From an uncultured Clostridium sp. (GTDB taxonomy: Bacteria > Bacillota > Clostridia > TANB77 > CAG-508), in assembly GCA_900555615.1 (NCBI GenBank), contig USMB01000015.1, positions 1-34,453 on the forward strand: DNA of 34,453 nucleotides, written 5' to 3'. The position numbers and the translations under genes were made by a program. Positions 7,076 to 14,214 of this stretch are shown here, piece by piece. Below the pieces are notes generated by a model. That model worked only from the letters and a program-made list of their open reading frames with translations, was not told the DNA's origin and searched no databases. Every line of letters starts with the position of its first letter. Position 1 is the first letter of the stretch.

Positions 7076-9002
7076 TTGAACGAAGAAAAGAAAAAATGTG
7101 GTTTGTATATGAGAGTATCAACAGAAGACCAAGCTCGTGAGGGTTTTAGTTTACCAGAGCAAAAAGAAAGATTAGAAGCTTTTTGTAAATTCAAAGGTTA
7201 TGATATAGTTGATTATTATGAAGATGCAGGAATAAGTGCTAAAACTGGTAATCACAGACCAGAGTTTGAAAGATTAAAGAATGATATAAAAACAAAAAAA
7301 TAAATACAATTGTTGCTCTAAAGCTAGATAGAATAACTAGAAGTATTTATGATTGGGAAAATCTTATGACATTTTTAGATGAAAATAATGCCTATCTTGA
7401 TTGTGTTAATGATGAAATAAATACAACAAGTGCAAATGGCAAGATGATTTCAAGATTATTAATGAGTGTAAGTCAAAATGAAATTGAAAGAACAAGTGAA
7501 AGAACTAAAATAGGATTAGCAGGAGCAATAAAAAATGGTCATATTCCCCATATAGCACCTCTTGGTTATAAGCACGAAGATAGAAAATTAGTAATAGATT
7601 ATTCTACTAAAGATGTTATAGTTAGAATATTTGATTTATATTATAATGGCTTATCTTATAAAAAATAAGTAATCTATTTAACGAAGAAAAAGTATTAGTA
7701 AAAGATAATTGGCGTGACTCAACTATTGTTAATATTCTTCAAAATGAAATATATAAAGGCGATTTTGTTCATGGAAAAAGAACTAACCACCCTACTTTTT
7801 ATGAAGATGTAGTAGAACCTATTGCATCAAAAGAAATATGGGAAGATTGTCAAGTGCAGAAAAAGAAGAATTCAAGAGCATTTAAAAGAACATTAACTTA
7901 TTTATATTTGCAAAAACTAAAATGTCCTAAATGTGGCAGAATTTTAGGTGGTAAAGCAACAACAAAGAAAAATGGAAAATCCTATTTCTACTACTATTGT
8001 AATGATTGTAAAATTGAATTTAAAGAAAAGCTGATAAATGACTATTTTAATGAATTTATAGCAGAATTAATCCAATATGATGAAGTTGTTAATCAATTCT
8101 TCTTGCCTATGATAAAGCAAAAATTTGATGAACCTAAAGAACAATTAGAAAAAGAAATAAATAATCAGAAAAGCAAACTAGAAAGAATTAAAAAAGCATA
8201 TATCAATGGTGTTTTTGAATTAAAAGAATATAACGAAGAAAAGAAAATCGTTGAAAAAGCTATCACAGAGCTAGAAACTAAATTAGATACTACAGATAGT
8301 GTAGAAGAATTAAGATTTACCCCAAAAGATATTTTACTAAAACGAGATATTGATTTTATCAACAAGATAAAACTAGATAAAGAATATCAAGCAAGAACTA
8401 GAACTTGGAAAGATTATACACGAGAAGAACAAGCTGATTTAATAATGAGATATGTTGAAGATATTGAATTAGACAATATATGTACAGTAATAGCAGTAAA
8501 GCAAATTAATTTCAGACAATCAATTTGCAATCCTTGTCAAGAACTATTTGATAAAGGTTATATTGATACTACTAAACCAGCAATATTTGGTAATGTGCTT
8601 GGCAATGTTCGATTTAGTAATTATCTAGCTGAAGAAGAATTTGGCGAAATAATATTAAGATTACAACAATACTATGATGTTCATTTTACAGAAGCAACAT
8701 ACTATGTACAAAATCAAACGTTTTGCTTTAACTTTGTAGAAGATAATAGTGTTATTGTCAGAGTATTTCCTCTAGGAGATTATTATAAATTAGATCCAGA
8801 TAATAAAATGGAAACTTATAAATTTGGAATACTCTATATTAACGAAGAAGATAATTTTCAGATGCAAGAAATTGATGCTGCATTTGATTATATACCAGAT
8901 GAAACTAATACAAGTGTAATTTATACAAAGGATACCACTCCTATTTCAATAGGTGTTAAGCCAGTAAAATTCTGCGAAGATGCACTTGATAAAACAAATT
9001 AA
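7076..9002 (+). pseudogene. Large serine recombinase 1, broken by two -1 frameshifts
   Basis: Three consecutive frames join into one protein of about 640 aa. Residues 1-75 carry the resolvase start (GLYMRVSTEDQ with the catalytic Ser). A -1 step at an A7 run (7294-7300) leads to INTIVALKLDRITRS and the rest of the catalytic domain (NEIERTSERTKIGL). A second -1 step at an A6 run (7660-7665) leads to the DNA-binding recombinase domain, a CPKCG...CNDC zinc ribbon, a coiled coil, and a long C-terminal extension. In both places UAA follows AAA AAA directly. The family integrates and excises mobile elements by double-strand exchange. The TTG at 7076 is preferred over 7067, which touches AGGAGG. It could be a dead gene, a sequencing artefact, or a frameshift-expressed gene. 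Confidence 0.85.
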
Positions 9003-9069
9003 CGTGGCACGTTTTGTTTTTGCTTTATCAAAAATGAAAGTGGCGATAGTTAATTTGAATAAATTTTAT

Positions 9070-9170
9070 CTCTGTGAGAGAAAATTTATTGTCTCGCAGA
9101 GCCCCCGAGTTTTGATAGCATGTCAAAACTCATAGGGGGTTAGGAATTCTGACAAGTCAAATTCCTGCGC
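9070..9170 (+). other. Candidate origin of transfer (oriT) of the mobilizable element
   Basis: Three inverted repeats are stacked just upstream of the relaxase. The first is CTCTGTGAGA/TCTCGCAGAG (9070-9079 / 9092-9101). The second is CCCCCGAGTTTTGA (9102-9115), answered by TCAAAACTC and GGGGG (9123-9131, 9135-9139). The third is AGGAATT/AATTCCT (9142-9148 / 9160-9166), which encloses GACAAGTC. No T-run follows, so these are not terminators. MobV relaxases act at an inverted-repeat oriT directly upstream of their own gene, which is the position here. The nick site itself cannot be fixed from the sequence. Confidence 0.55.
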
Positions 9171-9198
9171 TGCGAAGAAATTTCAAAGGAGGTACTAT

Positions 9199-10590
9199 AT
9201 GAATGAAGAACTAGCATATTCTATTCACTTAGGTAGTGATAAGAATAGAACAAACAAAGCAAAAGAAATTGCAAAAAGTAATCCATCTGGAACAACATCA
9301 TTTTCAAATAATGCTATTCAAAATGCAAAACAATTATCAGATGCAAATAAACACAATTTAAGAGATTATGATAAAAACAGAGATGATATTTTTGTGATAT
9401 ATGGTTCAAATAATTTGTTTAATGATGTTAGAGGTTTATATTTACAAGAATTTGAACAAGCAAAACTTGAATATAATGAGAAGCAAACTCGTGAAGATAG
9501 AAAAATCAAAGATTATTTCAATAAAATCTCACAAGACAGTCAAAGAGATTTAGCTTGTGAAATTATAATTGAACTTGGAGATATGGATTTTTGGAAAGAT
9601 AAAGATATGAAATATAAAAAGAGAATGTCAGATGTGTATAATGAACAAGGAAAAGATTTAATGAAAGTAGTTCCAGAATTTAAAGTTGCAAATGCAGTAA
9701 TACATTATGACGAAACCTCTCCCCATATGCATATTATTGGTGTACCAGTAAAAGATGATTATAAAAAAGGTATGAAAAAACAAGTAGCTAAATCTCAAAT
9801 ATTTACTAAAAATTCATTAAAAGTAATTCAAGATGAAATGAGGAAATGTTGTATAAAATCGTATAACAAATTTTATGACAAGACATCTGAACTAAAGAAA
9901 AAGCAAAAAGGCAGAAATAAGGATATTCCAGTTGAAGATATGACAGATTATAGATTAGTCAAGAAACAATATGAAAAGAAAGAAAAAAAGCTTGCTGAAG
10001 CAAATAAACAAACTTATAAACTTGATAATACAACAAAAGATATAAATCAAATATTAGATAATTTAAAACCTGCTAAGTTTAATAAAAATAATATGGTTAT
10101 TTCAAATGAAGATGTGGAGAAAATCAAAAACTTTACTAAAGATGTAAACTCTACTACTAAAACAGTTAGAAGTGTAAATGACTTGAATCTGGCTATTAAG
10201 GATTTTGAACGTACTACATTTGAAACAATAAAAGAAGTATCTTCTTTAAAATATGAAATAGAATTAAAAGATAATGTAATTAGCAGTTTGAAAAGTGAAT
10301 TATCTACTAAAGATAAGATTATTAATAAATTACAAACTGAAAAAGAAAAACTAAAAACAGAATTACAAAAATTTAAAGGCTTTTGGCATAAATTAGTAAA
10401 ACATTTTCAAAATAAAATTAGATTTGATAAAGATGAAAAATATAAATATGTCAGTGATGACCCATATAAAAATGGCATTTTTAATGACAATGATAATCGA
10501 ATTGTTAATGATGTATCAAGAAAAGTTAGACCTGCAGATGAAATTGATATTACTAAAACTAAAAAGAAAAATAATATGGAATTAAAATAA
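9199..10590 (+). CDS. mob: MobV/Pre-family relaxase (plasmid recombination/mobilization protein)
   Basis: A 463-aa protein. The N-terminal 230 residues match the Mob/Pre family: YSIHLGSDKN at the start, HNLRDYDKNRDD, and the metal-binding histidine motif HYDETSPHMH (residues 169-178). The C-terminal half is a charged coiled coil (about 330-400) with a basic tail. Such relaxases nick oriT and lead the strand to a recipient using the transfer channel of another element. No coupling protein, type IV secretion genes or replication gene is seen, so the element would be mobilizable rather than self-transmissible. The ATG at 9199 follows AAAGGAGG. The next small gene starts 12 bases downstream. Confidence 0.9.
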   Translation: MNEELAYSIHLGSDKNRTNKAKEIAKSNPSGTTSFSNNAIQNAKQLSDANKHNLRDYDKNRDDIFVIYGSNNLFNDVRGLYLQEFEQAKLEYNEKQTREDRKIKDYFNKISQDSQRDLACEIIIELGDMDFWKDKDMKYKKRMSDVYNEQGKDLMKVVPEFKVANAVIHYDETSPHMHIIGVPVKDDYKKGMKKQVAKSQIFTKNSLKVIQDEMRKCCIKSYNKFYDKTSELKKKQKGRNKDIPVEDMTDYRLVKKQYEKKEKKLAEANKQTYKLDNTTKDINQILDNLKPAKFNKNNMVISNEDVEKIKNFTKDVNSTTKTVRSVNDLNLAIKDFERTTFETIKEVSSLKYEIELKDNVISSLKSELSTKDKIINKLQTEKEKLKTELQKFKGFWHKLVKHFQNKIRFDKDEKYKYVSDDPYKNGIFNDNDNRIVNDVSRKVRPADEIDITKTKKKNNMELK

Positions 10591-10602
10591 GGAGTGTTAT
10601 GT

Positions 10603-10896
10603 GTGGAAAGTGAAAAAGTAAAATATTTAATAAATATGATAAATGATATGGATATAAAAGATAAATTAAGACTAGCAATATGTATGAGCCAAAGCAAATG
10701 GTCAGGTCTTATATACAACACTAAAGAAAACTATGAAAAATTTGATGGTATGCTAAAAGATATTGATGAAGAATATAGAACTACACTTATAAACTTTGCA
10801 AAATATAAACTTGTAATGTTTGCAATGGCTAAACTTATGGAAATGGAAACAACAGAACAAAATAAAGTTGCATTGTATTTATTTAATCTCATATAA
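10603..10896 (+). CDS. Hypothetical 97-aa helical protein downstream of the relaxase
   Basis: A GTG at 10603 is chosen because AAGGAG lies eight bases upstream; a GTG at 10594 overlaps that site. The protein is helical and charged, with an ICMSQSKWSGLIYNTKENYEKFD stretch. It has no membrane segment and no motif I recognise. It is translated from the same transcript as the relaxase (12 bases apart), so it may be a mobilization accessory protein; that is inferred from position only. Codon use matches the relaxase. Confidence 0.55.
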   Translation: MESEKVKYLINMINDMDIKDKLRLAICMSQSKWSGLIYNTKENYEKFDGMLKDIDEEYRTTLINFAKYKLVMFAMAKLMEMETTEQNKVALYLFNLI

Positions 10897-10930
10897 AGAC
10901 TAGCGTTTAAAACAAAAAATCGTCAAAGTA

Positions 10931-10959
10931 TTGAAATATCAATAAATTTGTTGTATAAT
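10931..10959 (+). promoter_or_regulatory. Promoter of the five-gene small operon
   Basis: TTGAAA at 10931-10936, a 17-base spacer and perfect TATAAT at 10954-10959. Transcription would begin near 10966, giving an 85-base leader that contains the hairpin at 11007-11030. Confidence 0.7.
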
Positions 10960-11006
10960 ACTAAAAGCAAAAACTTTTTGCAAAGCCTTTGAAAGCATAA
11001 AAAACT

Positions 11007-11030
11007 ATTCGGAGGCTGATGCCTCCGAAT
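11007..11030 (+). promoter_or_regulatory. Perfect 10-bp leader hairpin without T-run
   Basis: ATTCGGAGGC, loop TGAT, GCCTCCGAAT. It ends six bases before the ribosome site GAGGAGGG of the first small gene. Its arms contain GGAGG and CCTCC, so it could mimic or mask a ribosome site or stabilise the 5' end. It is not a terminator. Confidence 0.65.
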
Positions 11031-11050
11031 GACTATGAGGAGGGAAAATA

Positions 11051-11263
11051 ATGTTAGTTTTAACAAGTACGGAAAAAATCATTGTAATAATTGCCTATGC
11101 AGTTGCCTTTATCTTTACTATGATTATGGCAAAAGTGGTTTTTTCAAAAAAAGAATATCGCCATCTAGCTTTCGGTTTACAGGTAGCTTATACGGCAGGA
11201 TTTTATTTTGCAATTTTTTGGTGCATTATTTTGGTGGCAATGTTCTTGTGTTTCTTTCTTTGA
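11051..11263 (+). CDS. Small two-segment membrane protein (small operon, gene 1)
   Basis: 70 aa from the ATG at 11051, with GAGGAGGG six bases upstream. Two hydrophobic segments (IIVIIAYAVAFIFTMIMAKVVF and VAYTAGFYFAIFWCIILVAMFLCFFL) flank a short basic loop (SKKEYRHLAFGLQ). This looks like a membrane hairpin peptide, such as a holin-like, toxin-like or pilus-subunit-like protein; none of these can be chosen from the sequence. An overlapping frame from 11029 has no ribosome site and is rejected. Confidence 0.55.
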   Translation: MLVLTSTEKIIVIIAYAVAFIFTMIMAKVVFSKKEYRHLAFGLQVAYTAGFYFAIFWCIILVAMFLCFFL

Positions 11264-11353
11264 TAAACTAACATAAAAAAGTCTTAAAGGGGGAAATAAC
11301 TAGCAAAATCCAAAGTACAAATATCAATACCATTGCTAAAGGAAGGTGGTAAT

Positions 11354-11542
11354 ATGTCTAAAATATCTACGGAGGCAAAATTATACATACAAAGCAAACG
11401 ATTTGGGCATAAATGCAGAGCCTCAAAACCTGTGGACAGAAGTTATAGCAACTTTGCAGGAAGTAATGTTCCGACATTGACAAAGGAACAATATGACAAA
11501 GCTATGTCTGTATATCACAAGATGAAGAATATGAGTGCTTGA
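11354..11542 (+). CDS. Small basic protein (small operon, gene 2)
   Basis: 62 aa from the ATG at 11354 (GGAAGGTGG upstream); a TTG at 11333 would lie ahead of that site. It is Lys/Arg-rich with KRFGHKCRASKPVDRSYSNFAGSNVPTLTKEQYDKAMSVYHKMK. There is no membrane segment and I know no family. The preceding 88 bases hold an unused AAAGGGGG site followed by a stop, perhaps the relic of another tiny gene. Confidence 0.5.
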   Translation: MSKISTEAKLYIQSKRFGHKCRASKPVDRSYSNFAGSNVPTLTKEQYDKAMSVYHKMKNMSA

Positions 11543-11558
11543 TAAAGGGGCTATTTAT

Positions 11559-11744
11559 ATGTTCACTATGTTTACTAGTACGAAACAAGAAAAAGTACTG
11601 CGAGGACAAAAAAAGTATTACTTGGCCAACAATGTTAATGTGCAAGGCAAGCGTCCTGTCGCTCGTGAAAATAGCAATGTAAATAGTAAAACAGATTTAT
11701 CTAAATACAAAAAGTTCTCTGCAGACCTTTCTGATTTTGGATAA
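11559..11744 (+). CDS. Small basic protein (small operon, gene 3)
   Basis: 61 aa from the ATG at 11559, eight bases after AAAGGGG. The sequence MFTMFTSTKQEKVLRGQKKYYLANNVNVQGKRPVAREN... is polar and basic. It begins 16 bases after gene 2. Codons such as CGT, GTC and GCT are commoner here than in the flanking island genes, hinting at a different origin. Function unknown. Confidence 0.5.
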   Translation: MFTMFTSTKQEKVLRGQKKYYLANNVNVQGKRPVARENSNVNSKTDLSKYKKFSADLSDFG

Positions 11745-11934
11745 ATGTACGAATGATGACATTTATAATGGCACTCTTGCCAGGTTAGTAGGTTCTGACT
11801 TCTACGATAGTTTAGAAGTGAAACAGCGTTGCGAAGACATTATCAGCACACTATTTATTATCGACTGCCTAGAAGTCGTTGGACATGGCCAATATAAACT
11901 TCATATGTCTTTTCCCTCAGTAGTTCCGAGGTGA
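11737..11934 (+). CDS. Small protein with helix-turn-like C-terminus (small operon, gene 4)
   Basis: 65 aa from a TTG at 11737 that overlaps the end of gene 3 by eight bases. There is no clear ribosome site, so translation would depend on coupling. The middle (YDSLEVKQRCEDIISTLFIIDCLEVVGHGQYKLHMSF) could form a small winged-helix-like fold, with a helix, a helix and a beta hairpin. This is a weak structural guess. Function unknown. Confidence 0.45.
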   Translation: MDKCTNDDIYNGTLARLVGSDFYDSLEVKQRCEDIISTLFIIDCLEVVGHGQYKLHMSFPSVVPR

Positions 11935-11938
11935 TTAT

Positions 11939-12067
11939 ATGGCAGATGAACGGTACATGAAGATGACACCAGAAGAAAAGAAGGTTTGGAGAGAAAAGAG
12001 AAAGCCTGCAATTTCTCCTCAAACACAAGGATTTTATCCTAAACCTGGTCCTGGTAGAGAAAATTAG
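11939..12067 (+). CDS. 42-aa basic peptide (small operon, gene 5)
   Basis: ATG at 11939 with GAGGTGA five bases upstream, starting four bases after the stop of gene 4. The peptide begins MADERYMKMTPEEKKVWREK and ends in a Pro/Gly-rich tail (FYPKPGPGREN). After the UAG stop at 12065 the same frame stays open for another 18 codons (ending RRAAGTYVANN) up to a UAA at 12122, so the gene may once have been longer. Function unknown. Confidence 0.5.
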   Translation: MADERYMKMTPEEKKVWREKRKPAISPQTQGFYPKPGPGREN

Positions 12068-12132
12068 GTATTTGAACGTGCTGCTACTAGGCGAGCTGCT
12101 GGAACATATGTTGCAAACAATTAAGACTTTTA

Positions 12133-12165
12133 CCCCATGTACGGAGTTTCCGTGCCTGGGGTTTT
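12133..12165 (+). terminator. Intrinsic terminator closing the small operon
   Basis: The stem begins CCCCATGTACGGA and returns as CCGTGCCTGGGG, with one mismatch and one G-T pair over 13 positions. It is followed by TTTTAAAATTTTT. It is the strongest hairpin in the island. Confidence 0.8.
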
Positions 12166-12185
12166 AAAATTTTTAAGAATTTATA

Positions 12186-12212
12186 TTGTATTTTATAAAA
12201 ATATGATATACT
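12186..12212 (+). promoter_or_regulatory. Extended -10 promoter of the structured RNA
   Basis: TGATATACT at 12204-12212 forms an extended -10 (TG-A-TATACT), with a weak -35 TTGTAT at 12186-12191 (15-base spacer). Transcription would start near 12219. Confidence 0.5.
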
Positions 12213-12218
12213 TTAATA

Positions 12219-12401
12219 AATTGATTGATATTTGTATCAATCGTTAGGAGAGCCGAAAAAAGTTGTAGATAACTACGCCATCGGCACCAAAGGTGGATTT
12301 ACTCGAACTCGTGAAAAACATTGCTATAAGCGAGTTTGAGTAATCTAAAAATTGAATATCATATCATTTTAAAAAGTCAATTTACATTGGCTTATTTTTT
12401 T
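12219..12401 (+). ncRNA. Candidate structured RNA with a tRNA-like CCA end (possible tRNA-Thr relic)
   Basis: A non-coding unit of about 180 bases between a promoter and a terminator. Its helices are: GATTGATA/TATCAATC (12223-12242); GCCGA/TCGGC (12252-12256 / 12281-12285) enclosing GTAG-ATAA-CTAC (12265-12276); CACC-AAA-GGTG (12285-12295); and a 15-bp hairpin (12296-12311 / 12331-12345, one G-T pair and one bulge); then the terminator. The segment CATCGGCACCA (12279-12289), with GCCGA as its partner, copies the acceptor end of many bacterial tRNA-Thr genes, and GTAG/CTAC could be a shrunken T stem. A decayed tRNA, a tRNA mimic or a new element-borne RNA are all possible. No riboswitch class that I know fits. 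Confidence 0.5.
12374..12401 (+). terminator. Intrinsic terminator of the structured RNA
   Basis: AAGTCAAT (12374-12381), loop TTAC, ATTGGCTT (12386-12393), then T7 after one A. This style, with AT-rich arms and a short loop, is common after tRNA genes in low-GC Gram-positives. Confidence 0.75.
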
Positions 12402-12474
12402 ACTTATTTTATGAAGATTTCCATAAAAAGGTAAAAACAGCCTCAAAATATTGAAAAAAGGAGGATTTTGTGAT

Positions 12475-12745
12475 ATGATATCAACAGTTAAAAAAAATAA
12501 CTATTCAAAATGAATTACTTTCAAAAATCAAATGGGCTTGTACTTTTAGTAATTGTGAACCAAAGATAAAGAATGGTAATTTGAGAAAGCTTGAAAAGTT
12601 TAATGTTGCTTATGTAGAACCACATAAAGCCATAATTAAAGATAAAACATATTTATTCTTTAATTCTCATGACTATTTCTACATAAACGATTTAACAAAC
12701 AAGTACCCTCTCTCAAGTTTAAGAGAAATTATCAAGGCTAATTAA
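12475..12745 (+). pseudogene. EPHK-motif small gene, copy 2, frameshifted
   Basis: The ATG at 12475 is well placed behind AAGGAGG, but the frame stops after 12 codons. Removing one A from the A8 run at 12490-12497 opens a frame of about 89 codons homologous along its length to the 6587-6856 gene (ELLSKIKWACTFSNCEPKIKNG, then RKLEKFNVAYVEPHKAIIKD and YFYINDL). Either the copy is dead or the A-run was miscounted. It sits upstream of recombinase 2 exactly as copy 1 sits upstream of recombinase 1. Confidence 0.75.
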
Positions 12746-12760
12746 TACTAAAAGTTATTT

Positions 12761-12789
12761 TTGTTTTTAAGTAAGGCATAATTTATAAT
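12761..12789 (+). promoter_or_regulatory. Promoter of recombinase 2
   Basis: TTGTTT at 12761-12766, a 17-base spacer and perfect TATAAT at 12784-12789. It starts 16 bases after the small gene, the same place as in copy 1. Confidence 0.6.
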
Positions 12790-12799
12790 AATAATTTAG

Positions 12800-12837
12800 G
12801 TGTTAGTTGGTAAATTTACTATTCTAACACTTTTTTT
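12800..12837 (+). terminator. Terminator (attenuator) just upstream of recombinase 2
   Basis: GTGTTAG (12800-12806) pairs with CTAACAC (12824-12830), followed by T7. The recombinase ribosome site GGAGG lies 12 bases further on. The sequence differs from the copy 1 attenuator but the position is the same. The leader is too short for a leader peptide here. Confidence 0.65.
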
Positions 12838-12860
12838 GTTAGAAAATTGGAGGTTGTTTA

Positions 12861-14214
12861 ATGGAAAGTACTGAACTTGAATGTAGTGAAAAAAAGAATG
12901 TTGCAGGAATATCTGCAAAAGATATTACACATAGACCACAATTCCAGCAAATGCTAGAAGATATGAAAACAGGAAAAATTAAGTATATAGTTGCATATAA
13001 ACTTTATAGAGTAACTCGAAGTGTAAAAGACTTAGAAACATTAATTAGTACATTAGAACAATATCATTGTTATTTGATTTGTGATAGAGATGGTGTCAAT
13101 ACTAGTACAGCAAATGGTCGTTTCTTCGTCCGTATGCTAACTGTGCTTTCACAACTTGAAATAGAAATAGTATCTGAAAGAACTAAATTTGGTTTAGGTG
13201 GTGCAATTAAGGCAGGTCACATACCTGGACCTTGCCCATTTGGTTATTATAGAGATACTGATAAGACAATAAAAATTGATATTTCTACTAAAGATATAGT
13301 AATTAGAATTTATAAATTGTATCTTGAAGGAAAGTCTTATCAACAAATTGCAAATATTCTAAATGATGAAAATGTACCATCTCCTGTAAAGTCTAAGTGG
13401 GGAGATTCCGCCATTGAAAAAATTATAAACAATAGAATTTATATGGGTGATTTTGAAAGATATAAAAAGGATAAAGATAGAGAAAGTGAAATCTATATGA
13501 ATGTTTTTCCACCTATTATATCTCGAGCAATGTGGGAAGACACTCAGAATCAAAAAGGTAAAAATCAAAGGTCTTATTCAAGGCATCGTGTTTATATATT
13601 CTTTCAAAAACTTATATGCCCAAAGTGTGGAAAAATAATGACTGGTAAAGGTGCAGGTGGCAAAAAATCTAAATATATGTATTATACCTGTGAAAAATGC
13701 AAAATCTATTTTAATGAAGATGATATTGAAGAAACTTTAATTGATTATATATTAGATTTTATAGAATATGACTATCAAGTTAACAAATTCTTTTATCCTA
13801 TACTTGCTGAAAAGAAAGATGATGAAGCAAAAGAAATTAAAAAATATGAATGAATTATCTAGACAAGCAGTTTTATTAAATGAAAATAGAATTGGCTCAT
13901 TAGAAGATTTAAAAACTTTTAGAGCCAAATTAGAAGATGAAGTAAGAATTTTAAAAGGAACTAGAGAAAGTTTACAAAGGAAGAAGAGAAAGTCTATGAA
14001 TCAAGAAGATATAGCTAAGTTTGATATAGAATTAAAATTAATTGCTCATAAAATAAAACAATTAAATACCGATATTCAAAATTGTTATAAAATTGAGAAA
14101 CGTACTATTTTGTGGAAACAAGAGTATGATAAAACTATGGAAAAAGAACAAGAACGACAAAAACAAGAGGAATTAAAGCAAAGTAAAAAGAAATTAAGAA
14201 AATATATGAGATAA
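12861..14214 (+). pseudogene. Large serine recombinase 2, catalytic start deleted and frameshifted
   Basis: The first 12 residues run straight into NVAGISAKDITHRPQF. About 40 residues of the resolvase domain, including the tyrosine-arginine part of the YxRVS active-site motif, are missing compared with recombinase 1. The remainder is well kept: NGRFFVRMLTVLSQLEIEIVSERTKFGLGGAI, the recombinase domain, and a CPKCG...CEKC zinc ribbon. At about 13850 an extra A in an A6 run ends the frame at 13853; the +1 frame continues through the coiled coil to 14214. The C-terminal extension of recombinase 1 is absent. It cannot be catalytically active as read. Confidence 0.85.

Noticed and set aside
9001..9020. 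Terminator at the end of recombinase 1 (AACGT-GGC-ACGTT with T-rich tail)
   Set aside because: The stem is only five to six base pairs and the T-run is broken by G. It was kept out of the feature list as too weak.
11029..11271. 80-codon frame overlapping the first small-operon gene
   Set aside because: It begins inside the leader hairpin with no ribosome site, and its composition is that of an out-of-frame shadow. The 11051 frame has GAGGAGGG and two membrane segments.
12219..12401. Known riboswitch (glycine, THF, c-di-GMP) or group II intron domain V in the structured RNA
   Set aside because: Some short words such as GGAGAG and GAGCCG match, but the core motifs and helix order of these classes are absent, and the unit ends in its own terminator before the next gene.
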